DNA of 56,977 nucleotides. It comes from an uncultured Bacteroidales bacterium (lineage in GTDB: Bacteria > Bacteroidota > Bacteroidia > Bacteroidales > Paludibacteraceae). A program made the translations under genes and the position numbers. The DNA is taken from the NCBI GenBank assembly GCA_946187555.1, contig CAMHQP010000006.1:1-56977 (forward strand). The letters run 5' to 3'. Within the stretch, counting starts at the first letter, position 1, and every line of letters begins with the position of its first letter. A model generated the notes under the pieces. It did not search any database. It was not told the DNA's origin and was given only the letters and a program-made list of their open reading frames with translations. This document shows, piece by piece, positions 1 to 9,174 of this stretch.

Positions 1-180
1 CAAAAGTTTTTTGTTCAACTTTTGGGGTTCATTACAATTGAGGTGCTCTTTTTTTTATGCGGTGTTCGTTTCACTCACGGCTGTTTTAAATCCCCCGACA
101 AAAAAAGTGCGCAAAAAACTTGCATATATGCAATTTTTGTTGTACCTTTGCGCGGATTTTTGAAATAAATTCTTTTCTAT
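1..180. other. Leader region before the antiporter gene
   Basis: No gene is visible here. Positions 1-8 and 17-24 form a perfect 8-bp inverted repeat (CAAAAGTT / AACTTTTG) with an 8-nt loop. It has no T-run on the plus strand and sits at the window edge, so I cannot say whether it is a terminator of an upstream gene. The rest is AT-rich and ends in the promoter at 120-150. Confidence 0.5.
120..150 (+). promoter_or_regulatory. Promoter of the antiporter-TamB-mnmE gene series
   Basis: The -33 TTG (120-122) and -7 TACCTTTG (143-150) are separated by 20 nt, the Bacteroidota sigma-ABfr pattern. The -33 is the start of a perfect 14-bp palindrome, TTGCATATATGCAA (120-133). The start codon lies 30 nt after the -7 box. 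Confidence 0.8.
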
Positions 181-1557
181 ATGGTACATGATTTATACAT
201 CTTGATGATCACGGCGGGTATCGTGAGTCTGCTGTTCAAGCTACTCAAACAGCCTGTTGTGTTGGGTTACATCGTAGCCGGTATCTTAGTAGGACCGAAT
301 CTCTTAGGTCACGACATCGTCAGCCATGAGAATGTGGAGGCATGGGGCAACATCGGTGTGTTGTTCGTGCTGTTCTGCATCGGTCTGGAGTTCCGTCTGA
401 AAAACCTGTTCCAGAGCGGTAAAGTAGCGCTTGTCGGTGCGGCAACCATCATCGTCGGAATGCTCGTTCTGGGTTACGGCGTCGGACGTTTTGCGTTATT
501 GGACAACATGAACTCGCTTTTCCTGGCTGCCATGCTCTGTATGTCAAGTACAACCATCGTGATGAAGGCGATTGACGAGGCCGGCCTGAGCAAAGCGCGC
601 TTTGTGAAAGGTGCAACGGGCATCCTGATCTTGGAAGACATCGTCGCTGTGGTGCTCTTGGTGTTGCTCTCCAGTATAGCCGTCAAAAACAGCTTCGAGG
701 GTGTTGAACTGCTTAAGAAAGTAGGCGTACTCGTTGTGACGCTGGCGGTTTGGTTCGTGGTAGGTATCCTTATCATCCCGACTTTCCTTCGCAAGGTACG
801 TCCGTACCTCAATGACGAGACGCTGATCATCCTCGCGCTCGGTCTGTGTCTGGGTATGGTACTCACGGCAGAAGAAGCAGGCTTCAGTAGTGCCCTCGGT
901 GCATTCGTTATGGGTATGGTGCTCGCCGAGACACTCGAGGCGCATCGTATAGAACACCTCATGGCGCCGCTCAAGAACGTGTTCGCCGCGATCTTCTTTG
1001 TCTCCGTAGGTATGATGATCAACCCGTCATCGCTGGTGGAGTACTGGCCGTCGATCCTCTTCGTGTCCGTGGTGATCATCGTCGGTATGATCGTGTTTGG
1101 TACGCTCGGCTGCTGGTGGGGCGGCGAGACGATGAAAGATGCGATGAGCACCGGTTTCTCGTTCGTGCAGATCGGTGAGTTCTCGTTCATCATCGCTGCG
1201 TTGGGAAGCAAACTCGGCGTGACCGATCCCGCTATCTATCCTATCATCGTGGCGGCATCGGTGCTGACAACCTTCCTCACGCCGTACATCATGAAGGCTA
1301 CCGTGCCGTGTTATAACTTCCTCTATAAGCACGCTTCGTCGCGTCTGCAATGTAAGATCGATGCGCGTGAGAAAGAAGTAGCGTTGGCAGAGCAGAGCAA
1401 ATCCGGTTCGGCGGAGGATACGATGCAAAACCATACGGAGAAAGTTAAACGAGCATTGCGGCACACGCTTGTCACCAAACATGTGGTGAACCTCTTCTTA
1501 AAAAACATGAGTGAGAATGACCAACCGGTCGATAAAAAAGACGAGAACCATGCATAA
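181..1557 (+). CDS. Cation:proton antiporter, CPA2 family (KefB/KefC-like membrane domain)
   Basis: A 458-residue inner-membrane protein with about 12 hydrophobic segments filling residues 1-370. The family exchanges Na+ or K+ for protons. The motif GPNLLG (38-43) and the segment GILILEDIVAVVLL, with adjacent acids E152 and D153, fit the ion-binding core of CPA2 exchangers. The last 85 residues are charged and cytoplasmic. Many KefB-type proteins continue into a TrkA-N/RCK nucleotide-binding domain; here the chain ends without it, so regulation by NAD(H) or glutathione adducts is not expected. The start is the ATG 30 nt after a good -7 box. The stop overlaps the next start by 8 nt. The ion specificity cannot be read from the sequence. 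Confidence 0.88.
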   Translation: MVHDLYILMITAGIVSLLFKLLKQPVVLGYIVAGILVGPNLLGHDIVSHENVEAWGNIGVLFVLFCIGLEFRLKNLFQSGKVALVGAATIIVGMLVLGYGVGRFALLDNMNSLFLAAMLCMSSTTIVMKAIDEAGLSKARFVKGATGILILEDIVAVVLLVLLSSIAVKNSFEGVELLKKVGVLVVTLAVWFVVGILIIPTFLRKVRPYLNDETLIILALGLCLGMVLTAEEAGFSSALGAFVMGMVLAETLEAHRIEHLMAPLKNVFAAIFFVSVGMMINPSSLVEYWPSILFVSVVIIVGMIVFGTLGCWWGGETMKDAMSTGFSFVQIGEFSFIIAALGSKLGVTDPAIYPIIVAASVLTTFLTPYIMKATVPCYNFLYKHASSRLQCKIDAREKEVALAEQSKSGSAEDTMQNHTEKVKRALRHTLVTKHVVNLFLKNMSENDQPVDKKDENHA

Positions 1558-2380
1558 ACTCTATCTTATTATTGCTGCGGTGATGCTATGTGCAGCTACC
1601 GCGAAGGCGCAGAGTGACAGTGATCCTCTGGCAGCAGGTGCAGGTGCCGTGGCTACGGTCATCGGTGAGACACGTACGGCAACGGACAGCGCGTCCGTAG
1701 AGGTTCCGGTGAAGCCTATTCCGGAGTGGAAGAAAAAACTCTACTACGGCTATAACTTCGACATCTATTTCCATCACGACTCGAAGGACAACACCAAAGA
1801 GAACGGATGGTCGATAGCCCTTGAGCCGGAGGTCGGTTGGAAACTCAAAGAACGCATCTATCTCGGTATGCGTGTGGGCGGTTCGTACCAGGATACGTAC
1901 ACTACCTATTCGTATGTCGATAAGGATTCAAACGGGGATGAAAAAACCTTCACAGAGAACTTGCGTGTGATGTGCGGTACATGGTCAGTGACACCGTACG
2001 TGCGCTATCGTCTCAAGTCGATGTTCAACGACAAGTTAGGAATCTGGCTCGAAGCGCACTTGTATACGGGTATGGAGTTTCCGCGTGTGAAGTCCGGTAA
2101 TATCTCCGGTACCGATTACGATGGGTTGAAGTACAGCGTGACCTACGGTTGCCAGGTGTCGCCGGTGATCACCTATCGGTTCAACCGCAAGAGCACGTTC
2201 CAGATCTTCTTCTCGATCATGAGTTTCGGATATAGCGGAACGACGCGTATATACGCCGATAAAGGTAACGAATATACGAACGATATCATCATTTTCTCGG
2301 GTAAGCTGAAGAACCTCTTGGCCAATCAGTTCACGCCCGGATTATACGGACTGAAATTTGGTGTTCAGAAGAATTTCTAA
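1550..2380 (+). CDS. Outer-membrane beta-barrel protein, function unknown
   Basis: The chosen ATG at 1550 gives 276 residues beginning with a clear signal peptide (MHKLYLIIAAVMLCAATAKA, cleavage before Q). An in-frame ATG upstream at 1511 would put 13 charged residues before it and is unlikely. After a low-complexity stretch the mature protein alternates polar and aromatic residues in short strands (YYGYNFDIYF, YLGMRVGGSY, VTPYVRYRL) and ends in phenylalanine, as Bam-inserted barrels do. It overlaps the antiporter by 8 nt and the TamB-like gene by about 20 nt, so the three are translated from one transcript. I do not recognise a family. Confidence 0.7.
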   Translation: MHKLYLIIAAVMLCAATAKAQSDSDPLAAGAGAVATVIGETRTATDSASVEVPVKPIPEWKKKLYYGYNFDIYFHHDSKDNTKENGWSIALEPEVGWKLKERIYLGMRVGGSYQDTYTTYSYVDKDSNGDEKTFTENLRVMCGTWSVTPYVRYRLKSMFNDKLGIWLEAHLYTGMEFPRVKSGNISGTDYDGLKYSVTYGCQVSPVITYRFNRKSTFQIFFSIMSFGYSGTTRIYADKGNEYTNDIIIFSGKLKNLLANQFTPGLYGLKFGVQKNF

Positions 2381-5300
2381 AATCTTCCTGGCACTCTTAG
2401 GTGGGGTGGCGGGCCTCGTGTTGTTACTGCTGATTGCAGTAGCAAGTGCGATTTATGTGCCTGCTCTCCGTACCAAAATACTACACAAAGGCATCGTTGT
2501 TGCCAACGATAAGACCGATTTCGATATCGACTTGGGCGGACTCTATTTGTCTCCTTTCCACCATTCTCCGATGGTTCTTTACCGCGCCTATAAGGGCGAA
2601 GCCGATCTGCCGATAGAGGTGCAGATTGACAGCCTCTTTGTCGGTCATCGCGGGCAGGATACGTTGGCGTACGTGCACGCGCTGCGCCTGAAAGCCACGG
2701 CGAAGACATCCGAAGTCCCTATTCAGAATTTTACGCAGATGCCGATCGAGGTGGAGCATCTGTATCTCGACCAAACGACTTTTCATTCGGATACTCTGAT
2801 AGCCTCTGTCGGTGTCGATGCCATCGTCGGCTTACTGGATGTACACAGTCCGGAACTGCTGATCGCCGAAGGCCGGTACCCGCTTCACGGGCTGCGGCTG
2901 GAGGATGTCGATGTGCTAATCGATCTGCGTAAAACTTCACCGGACACCACCGCCAAAGACACGACACCGCTCCGTTTGGCCTTCGACCTGCCCGACGGCG
3001 AGTTACGTAATATCCACTACGCGATGACGCCCTTGAATCTGGACATCCGTACGCGTTCGCTGTCCACCGAGGCACTGGTGGACGTAGGAGCAAACCGGTA
3101 CGAGGCGCGGCGACTTAATGTAGGCGGATTCACGTTCGGCTTGAACCAACTGCGTATACCGGCTGACACAATCTACGGGGCGGCGTTCGTGGATTTGAAG
3201 AGCAACCTTATCACGAGTGACGGTCTGCATGTTCGCTCCGATGAGATGGGGGCCAAAGCCGATCTCTATGCCACGCAGATGAACCTCGCCACCATGCGGG
3301 TGGAGGCCACCGGCGATGCCGAGTACCAAGGCAGCAAAGCGAGTCTGCGGGCATCGTACGATATCGACGACGAGGTCTATGATGCTACGGTGCATATCGA
3401 CCGAGTCAACCTCAGTCCGTTCCTCAAGGACTCAACGCGCGTGGTGCTCGCCGGCGATATAGAAGCGCAGGGTAGGGGTATCAACCCCAAACGCCCTATG
3501 CGTTCGCATGTCAAACTGCGTCTGGATGAAGCGATATATGATAAGTTCAACCTCTCCCATACGCGTTTTGAGGGCTCAACAGACAGCGTCACTTCGCTCA
3601 ACCTCGCTACGCCGGGACTCAAGGCTGATGTCTCGTCACCGATGCCGCTCATGACCTTGATCGATCGTATCCTACCGCTCGTCGCGACCGTCAGCGATTC
3701 GTCAGTCATTGCATCACTCACGACACTCGAAGATCTTACTGTCTTGGATACCATTCGCCGCAAGATACCGGCGCTCAACGCCGATATCGCGCTGCGCAAA
3801 GGCAGTCCGATACAATCCATTATTGACAACACCGGTATCGCATTTGACAAAGTCGATGTGGCGCTACGCTCCGATTCGCAGCAGACCTCCTTCAAACTCT
3901 CTCCGCTCACGCTGTACCTGCCTGACTCGTTGCGTCTGCCGGCGGTAAAGGCCTCCACGGAGATTCGTATGATGGAAGGATACACAAATGTGATGCTCGC
4001 AGCCGACACCCGACTCACAGACGGTGCAATGACTTTCTATGACCTGTGTACTGATGCGGCGTTCCGCTTGGATTTGATGCGTGAAGGACGTAACTTATAC
4101 GGCGGCGGGAAACTGCAACTGGATAGTATTAGTTATGCGAATAAGGACTTGGGCAGTCATGCAGTCAACTTACAGATAGCCCCCTCTTCCCTTTACGCCA
4201 ACGCCCTGCGCGCAGATGTACAATTAGATGATATCCCGCTGGAGCTGATTAATAGTTTTGTGACGCTGCCGAGTGACATCGGCATCACCGGTGCGGTGCG
4301 AGCATCGGCTTCCGTCGATGGTTTGCCCTACAAACCGGATATCTCGGCGGACGTACAACCGCTGGGCGTAACGGCCGAATACAAACCTTACGAGATAGCC
4401 ATCGGGTTGGGGGAGACACCGATCATCATGCGTCACAACCACATCGATCTCAACGGACTGCCGGTCTATGGCGTGGATAGCACGTTCATCGCCCTCAACG
4501 GTGGTCTCGACCTCGATAGCATGCGCGTGGATATCACGCTGGCGGCGGATAGTTTTGCACCGGTCAAACTGAACCAAGACGGTCCCTTCCCCGTGTACGG
4601 AGAACTCGCTACCGATATCCGCGGTCGTCTCATCGGTCCGCTCGATAGTATCATCGCTGATGTTGATCTGACACTCCTGCCCGTGACGGATATCACGTAC
4701 CCCATCGATAAGAAGAACCTCGCGCAGGTCAAACCCCATGGAACGGTGCATGTGCATTGTCCGGTATCCAACATCGACTCGCTCGCCCTGGGCGGACAGA
4801 TTAACGTTGATGACGGTTTCGTGCGGTACTCGCCCAAAGCGTACCCCATCATGCCCTTCCATGTGGACTCCGGCAGTCACATCGCTTTCAACGGCCCGAT
4901 TGGTCAGACGCGACTCGCTATCTCTGCTTCGCAGCAAGTGAAAGCCGATGTGGAGTCCGAAGGCGAGGACACGCGGCGTGTGGACTTCCGAACGGGTGTA
5001 CGGGTCAACGGCATCGTGGACTCGATCGAGATACGTAATATCAGTTTCTTCCTCGAAGCCCCGGACGACGAGACCATCACGCGCGAGTTGGCAAGTTTAG
5101 ATGAAGACACCCGCGAAGGACTCGCCGCTACCTTGCTCGCCACCGGTATGTACGTAGGCGAGAGTAACGTAGCGGCTCAACGCGACGGATATGCCCTCTC
5201 TTCCATCATAAACAGCCGTATCAATGCCGCCTTGGCGAACTCGAAAATGGGTAAGGTGGTGGACATCGACTTCAGTAGCGGTCAGAGCGAACACAACGCC

Positions 5301-6926
5301 GGAACGACCAACGATATGAACATATCGATTAGTAAGTCCTTCTTCAAGGATAAGCTGCGCCTTACCTTAGGTACGTCTCTGACGGACAATCCGGAGGTCA
5401 ATAAAACGACCGGTATGTTTGCCAATTTCACCGCCGATTATAAATTAACCAAAGACGGCAATATCCTCTTACGTCTCTACTCGCAGCGCGACTATAACAA
5501 TGTCTTCGAGGGTGAACTATACAAATCCGGTCTCGCCGTGCGTGCCACCAAAGACTGGCGACGCAAGCAACTGTTCCGAGGGGATACGATCACGCGCACC
5601 TACGGCCTATCAGCCGATGCGGGTGTAGCCTACCGCTCGAATAACAGTATAGGACCCGATCTGACGCTCAAATCGACCATCAGGAACGTGCTCGGTAAGG
5701 GCGAGACGTTCACGCTCAAAGGCAACGGCGCGTACTACTGGGCGCTGCGCAACCGGCATCCGGGTGACCCGAGAAAGACCGATACGTATAAACTCGGCCT
5801 CAACGCCTCGCTCGTCTTCCCGTACCTCCACTGGACGGGAGATAACAACCCGCAAGGCGACACGCGGTATATGCTCGGCTACCAGTATGAGAACATCGCC
5901 GGCGGGTACGGCGTACATAAACTCAGCGGTTCATTCACCTATTTCATCCGCTCGGCTAACTCCTCTTATATCACGCACGCGTTCACGCCTTTCTCGCTCT
6001 CTGTCGTGCTGATGAAAGCCGAGACGGATAGTCTGCTCAACAAAGCAGCCGAGTACCCGCAGCTGATCAAGGTCATCGCCGGTGATGAGTTCATTCCGTC
6101 TATCGGGTATAACTTTATCTATGATAACTACCGCTCCAAACGTGCGGTCAACACTTTCTTGGATCTCGGCGTCAAGGAGTCCGGCAACCTCATCAACGCA
6201 CTCTATTGCCTCTTCGGTTATAATTGGAATACCAAAGAGAAACCACTCGGTAAGATCACCTTCAATCAGTTCGTCAAACTTACTGCCGAACTGCGTAATA
6301 AATTCAATTTTACGGACAAGATCTGTATCGCTACACGACTCTTTGCAGGCGCGAACATCCCGCTTGGTAACTCGCATTTCTCGCCCCTCTCGGAGGCCTT
6401 CTATACCGGTGGCCCTAATAGTCTTCGTGCCTCGTCGCCGTACGCTTATGGACCCGGTAACTTTTATTCAGCGAAATACAACCAGAACTTCTTCCACTCC
6501 GGCGATGTGAAGCTCGAGGCCAATTTTGAATTCCGCTTCCCGATCGTTTGGAAACTATATGGCGCGGCGTTCCTGGATGCCGGCAATGTATGGAACTGGT
6601 ACTCCACCGTCGATTTCTTCAAAGTCGCCGGATACGATGACTACCTCACGCGCCTCGAGATACCCGAGACCCTCTACGACGGTATCATCAATAATCCCGA
6701 GTTCGCCAAGCAGATAGCTCTCGGAACGGGTGCAGGTCTGCGTCTGGACATCGACGGGCTTGTTGTACGCCTCGACATTGGCGTCGGTATCCACGCACCG
6801 TACCAGACCTTCAAGTACGACAAAGAAGGTAAACCCGACTTGAGCCGACCCATCAAGTCCTATTATAACATCCCCTCTGCCCTTGATGCCATTCGCATCA
6901 ACTTCGGCATAGGTTATCCGTTCTAA
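2358..6926 (+). CDS. TamB-type translocation/assembly protein fused to an Omp85 (TamA/BamA-like) barrel
   Basis: A 1522-residue protein in one open frame. Residues 1-35 are a basic tail plus one hydrophobic helix, the TamB inner-membrane anchor. Residues 36-900 are the repetitive amphipathic beta structure of the AsmA/TamB group. Residues about 850-1067 look like the conserved TamB C-terminal domain (DUF490): SSIINSRINAALANSKMG, then KDKLRLTLGTSLTDNPEVN, then a GELYKSGLAVRATKDW-type ending. Residues about 1070-1522 match the C-terminal barrel of Omp85 proteins: GGPNSLRASSPYAYGPG and KLEANFEFRFPIVWKLYGAA, then DAGNVWN, ending in aromatic F. No POTRA domain is seen. TamB spans the periplasm and moves proteins or phospholipids to the outer membrane with a separate TamA/TamL partner; here both ends appear in one chain. 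The start is TTG 2358 or GTG 2361; no ATG is near. Confidence 0.85.
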   Translation: MVFRRISKIFLALLGGVAGLVLLLLIAVASAIYVPALRTKILHKGIVVANDKTDFDIDLGGLYLSPFHHSPMVLYRAYKGEADLPIEVQIDSLFVGHRGQDTLAYVHALRLKATAKTSEVPIQNFTQMPIEVEHLYLDQTTFHSDTLIASVGVDAIVGLLDVHSPELLIAEGRYPLHGLRLEDVDVLIDLRKTSPDTTAKDTTPLRLAFDLPDGELRNIHYAMTPLNLDIRTRSLSTEALVDVGANRYEARRLNVGGFTFGLNQLRIPADTIYGAAFVDLKSNLITSDGLHVRSDEMGAKADLYATQMNLATMRVEATGDAEYQGSKASLRASYDIDDEVYDATVHIDRVNLSPFLKDSTRVVLAGDIEAQGRGINPKRPMRSHVKLRLDEAIYDKFNLSHTRFEGSTDSVTSLNLATPGLKADVSSPMPLMTLIDRILPLVATVSDSSVIASLTTLEDLTVLDTIRRKIPALNADIALRKGSPIQSIIDNTGIAFDKVDVALRSDSQQTSFKLSPLTLYLPDSLRLPAVKASTEIRMMEGYTNVMLAADTRLTDGAMTFYDLCTDAAFRLDLMREGRNLYGGGKLQLDSISYANKDLGSHAVNLQIAPSSLYANALRADVQLDDIPLELINSFVTLPSDIGITGAVRASASVDGLPYKPDISADVQPLGVTAEYKPYEIAIGLGETPIIMRHNHIDLNGLPVYGVDSTFIALNGGLDLDSMRVDITLAADSFAPVKLNQDGPFPVYGELATDIRGRLIGPLDSIIADVDLTLLPVTDITYPIDKKNLAQVKPHGTVHVHCPVSNIDSLALGGQINVDDGFVRYSPKAYPIMPFHVDSGSHIAFNGPIGQTRLAISASQQVKADVESEGEDTRRVDFRTGVRVNGIVDSIEIRNISFFLEAPDDETITRELASLDEDTREGLAATLLATGMYVGESNVAAQRDGYALSSIINSRINAALANSKMGKVVDIDFSSGQSEHNAGTTNDMNISISKSFFKDKLRLTLGTSLTDNPEVNKTTGMFANFTADYKLTKDGNILLRLYSQRDYNNVFEGELYKSGLAVRATKDWRRKQLFRGDTITRTYGLSADAGVAYRSNNSIGPDLTLKSTIRNVLGKGETFTLKGNGAYYWALRNRHPGDPRKTDTYKLGLNASLVFPYLHWTGDNNPQGDTRYMLGYQYENIAGGYGVHKLSGSFTYFIRSANSSYITHAFTPFSLSVVLMKAETDSLLNKAAEYPQLIKVIAGDEFIPSIGYNFIYDNYRSKRAVNTFLDLGVKESGNLINALYCLFGYNWNTKEKPLGKITFNQFVKLTAELRNKFNFTDKICIATRLFAGANIPLGNSHFSPLSEAFYTGGPNSLRASSPYAYGPGNFYSAKYNQNFFHSGDVKLEANFEFRFPIVWKLYGAAFLDAGNVWNWYSTVDFFKVAGYDDYLTRLEIPETLYDGIINNPEFAKQIALGTGAGLRLDIDGLVVRLDIGVGIHAPYQTFKYDKEGKPDLSRPIKSYYNIPSALDAIRINFGIGYPF

Positions 6927-6949
6927 ACAAGATATAATAAAACTGCGAG

Positions 6950-8275
6950 ATGAATTCGATTTGTGCAATATCGACTGCGTACGGAACAGGTGGAATAGCG
7001 GTTATCCGCGTCTCCGGAGAAGCGAGTATAGCCCTTGTGGATACGCTCTTTGAGGGACGTGCGCCGTTGGCAGATACGCCTGCTAATTCCGTCCGCCACG
7101 GGCAGATAGTTCGTAACGGCGAAGTCCTTGACGAGGTCTTGTGCTCGGTCTTCCGTGCACCGCATTCGTTCACGGGCGAGGATACGGTGGAGATAGCCTG
7201 CCACGGGAGTATCTATATCCAGCAGACGCTCATCCAATGGCTCATCGATGCGGGGTGTAGGGCGGCTGAACCCGGCGAGTTCACGCGGCGCGCATTCCTC
7301 AACGGGAAGATGGACTTGACGCAGGCGGAAGCCGTGGCGGATCTGATAGCTGCGCAGTCGAAAGCAGAGAAAGATCTGGCGCTCAGCCAGTTGCGGGGAT
7401 CGGTATCCACAGAGTTGGCCTCCCTGCGCGAAAGACTACTGCATTTTACCTCACTCATTGAGCTCGAACTGGACTTTGCTGACCATGAAGAGTTAGAGTT
7501 CGCCGACCGAACCGAACTGAAAGATTTGGCATCCGAGATAGAGACCAAACTCGCGGCTCTGATGGCTTCTTTCCGCACAGGTAATGCGATTCGTAATGGT
7601 ATTCCCGTAGCCATCATCGGCGCACCGAATGTAGGCAAATCGACGCTGCTCAATGCGCTGCTCGGTGAACAACGCGCCATCGTGAGTGATATACAAGGCA
7701 CAACCCGTGACACGGTGGAAGACACGCTCATCTTGGACGGTATTCTCTTCCGACTCATCGATACAGCAGGACTGCGCGAGACCAACGACACCATAGAAAA
7801 CATGGGTATCGAGCGCTCGCGCAAAGCGGCTGAGAAAGCACAGATTGTGATCCACCTAGTGGATAATGATGAAATGAGCGAAGCTTCGCTTCTCAATGAT
7901 GAAATGATGAAGGGCACGATAATCAAAGTGCGCAATAAAATTGACCTTTCGACAATCGATAATCGGGAATCGAAAATCGCTATCTCCGCTAAGAATAACG
8001 ACATCGAACCGCTCAAACAGGAGTTGGTGCGGATTGCCAAATCATCGATGCAGACCTCGGCGGTGATGCTGAGTAACGCGCGGCATTACGAAGCGGTGAC
8101 GCGGGCACACGAGGCTATCGAACGTGTGCAGGAAGGCTTGACACAAGGCTTGAGCGGTGAACTGCTGTCGATGGACTTGAACGATTGTCTGAACGCACTT
8201 GGTGAGGTAACCGGACAGATCACCAACAGCGAGGTATTGGCAAATATATTTAGTAAATTCTGTATAGGAAAATGA
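6950..8275 (+). CDS. mnmE: tRNA modification GTPase MnmE
   Basis: A 441-residue cytoplasmic GTPase that, with MnmG, installs the cmnm5 group on U34 of certain tRNAs. The N-terminal folate-binding domain starts SICAISTAYGTGGIAVIRVSG. The G domain has G1 GAPNVGKST (about 224-232), G2 TTRDT, G3 DTAG (about 270-273) and G4 NKID (about 329-332). The C-terminus is FCIGK, with the catalytic cysteine of the family. Two short repeat elements (7865-7909 and 7954-7981) are embedded in frame around G4. The gene begins 23 nt after the TamB fusion and its stop overlaps the next ATG (ATGA). Confidence 0.97.
   Translation: MNSICAISTAYGTGGIAVIRVSGEASIALVDTLFEGRAPLADTPANSVRHGQIVRNGEVLDEVLCSVFRAPHSFTGEDTVEIACHGSIYIQQTLIQWLIDAGCRAAEPGEFTRRAFLNGKMDLTQAEAVADLIAAQSKAEKDLALSQLRGSVSTELASLRERLLHFTSLIELELDFADHEELEFADRTELKDLASEIETKLAALMASFRTGNAIRNGIPVAIIGAPNVGKSTLLNALLGEQRAIVSDIQGTTRDTVEDTLILDGILFRLIDTAGLRETNDTIENMGIERSRKAAEKAQIVIHLVDNDEMSEASLLNDEMMKGTIIKVRNKIDLSTIDNRESKIAISAKNNDIEPLKQELVRIAKSSMQTSAVMLSNARHYEAVTRAHEAIERVQEGLTQGLSGELLSMDLNDCLNALGEVTGQITNSEVLANIFSKFCIGK
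7865..7909. repeat. NDEMS element, copy 1 (in mnmE)
   Basis: AATGATGAAATGAGCG, then the perfect palindrome AGCGAAGCTTCGCT, then CTCAATGATGAAATGA. The same outer sequence occurs 600 nt later in yicC. It encodes NDEMSEASLLNDEMM within the MnmE G domain. Confidence 0.75.
7954..7981. repeat. Heptamer array, AATCGNN x4 (in mnmE)
   Basis: Four consecutive 7-nt units sharing AATCG. They encode TIDNRESKIAI just after the G4 motif NKID. Confidence 0.85.
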
Positions 8276-9162
8276 TTTTATCCATGACCGGCTACGGAAA
8301 GGCCGAGATAACTTTCCGAAATCATAAAATGATCTGCGAGATCCGTTCGCTCAACTCCAAATCGATGGACTTGTCCGTTCGTCTGGCACCGTGTCTGCGA
8401 GCTAAAGAACTGGATATCCGCACCATCGTCAACCAGCGCTTGGAGCGGGGGAAAGTGGACTTATTATTGATAAATGATGAAATGAGCGCGACAAAGTCGC
8501 TCAATGATGTAAGTCCGATTAACTGGCAAGCCGTTCACACGTACGCATCGCAGTATAAAGAGCAGTTCGGTGAGGTGCCTGCCGAAGTGATGGCGGCCAT
8601 TCTGCGTTTCCCGGATGTACTCAAGCAACAGGAAGAGACCGGTGATCTGACGGACGAGGAATGGAAACAGATTCAGGCGCTGCTCAATGCCGCCATCGAT
8701 GGTTTTATTGCGTTCCGTACGCAGGAAGGAGCCGCACTGCAGGCGATGTTCAATGAGAAACTCGACGGCATAGCTGATCTGCTGGCACAAGTGGAACCCT
8801 TCGAGAAAGGCCGCATCGCCAAGATCCGCGAACGGTTGGAGGCGAACCTCGCCCAACTGAGTGCAGAAACTCAGGCACAGACCGATCGCAATCGTCTGGA
8901 GCAGGAGATGATCTACTACCTCGAGAAACTTGACATCACCGAAGAGAAAGTGCGACTCACGAACCACATCAAGTACTTCCATGAGACCATGGACGGAGTC
9001 GGAACAGGAGTTGGTAAGAAACTCGGCTTCATCGCCCAAGAGATGGGACGCGAGATCAATACGCTCGGCTCCAAATCCAACCAATCGGAGATGCAGATCA
9101 TCGTGGTAAAAATGAAAGATATCCTCGAACAAATAAAAGAACAAGTCCTTAATGTCCTGTAA
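8272..9162 (+). CDS. yicC: YicC family endoribonuclease
   Basis: A 296-residue protein of the YicC/YloC family (PF03755 plus DUF1732), whose E. coli member is an endoribonuclease. The start MILSMTGYGKAE and the C-terminal run KLGFIAQEMGREINTLGSKS with EMQIIVVKMKDILEQIKEQ are family signatures. It overlaps mnmE by 4 nt and is followed by gmk, the usual yicC-gmk pairing. Residues about 68-79 (NDEMSATKSLND) are encoded by a repeat element shared with mnmE. The stop codon TAA lies inside a 7-nt repeat. Confidence 0.93.
   Translation: MILSMTGYGKAEITFRNHKMICEIRSLNSKSMDLSVRLAPCLRAKELDIRTIVNQRLERGKVDLLLINDEMSATKSLNDVSPINWQAVHTYASQYKEQFGEVPAEVMAAILRFPDVLKQQEETGDLTDEEWKQIQALLNAAIDGFIAFRTQEGAALQAMFNEKLDGIADLLAQVEPFEKGRIAKIRERLEANLAQLSAETQAQTDRNRLEQEMIYYLEKLDITEEKVRLTNHIKYFHETMDGVGTGVGKKLGFIAQEMGREINTLGSKSNQSEMQIIVVKMKDILEQIKEQVLNVL
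8473..8509. repeat. NDEMS element, copy 2 (in yicC)
   Basis: AATGATGAAATGAGCG, a hairpin GCGAC-AAA-GTCGC-type centre, then CTCAATGATG. It shares both flanks with copy 1 but has a different centre. It encodes NDEMSATKSLND. Confidence 0.75.
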
Positions 9163-9172
9163 CCCGTAACCC
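9159..9172. repeat. Heptamer pair, GTAACCC x2 (yicC/gmk junction)
   Basis: Two exact units fill the gap between yicC and gmk and supply the yicC stop codon. GTAACCC is the reverse complement of the GGGTTAC phase of the GGTTACG arrays elsewhere. Confidence 0.65.
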
Positions 9173-9174
9173 AT

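Noticed and set aside
1..24. Terminator of an upstream gene
   Set aside because: An 8-bp inverted repeat is there, but no T-run follows on the plus strand and the left side is outside the window.
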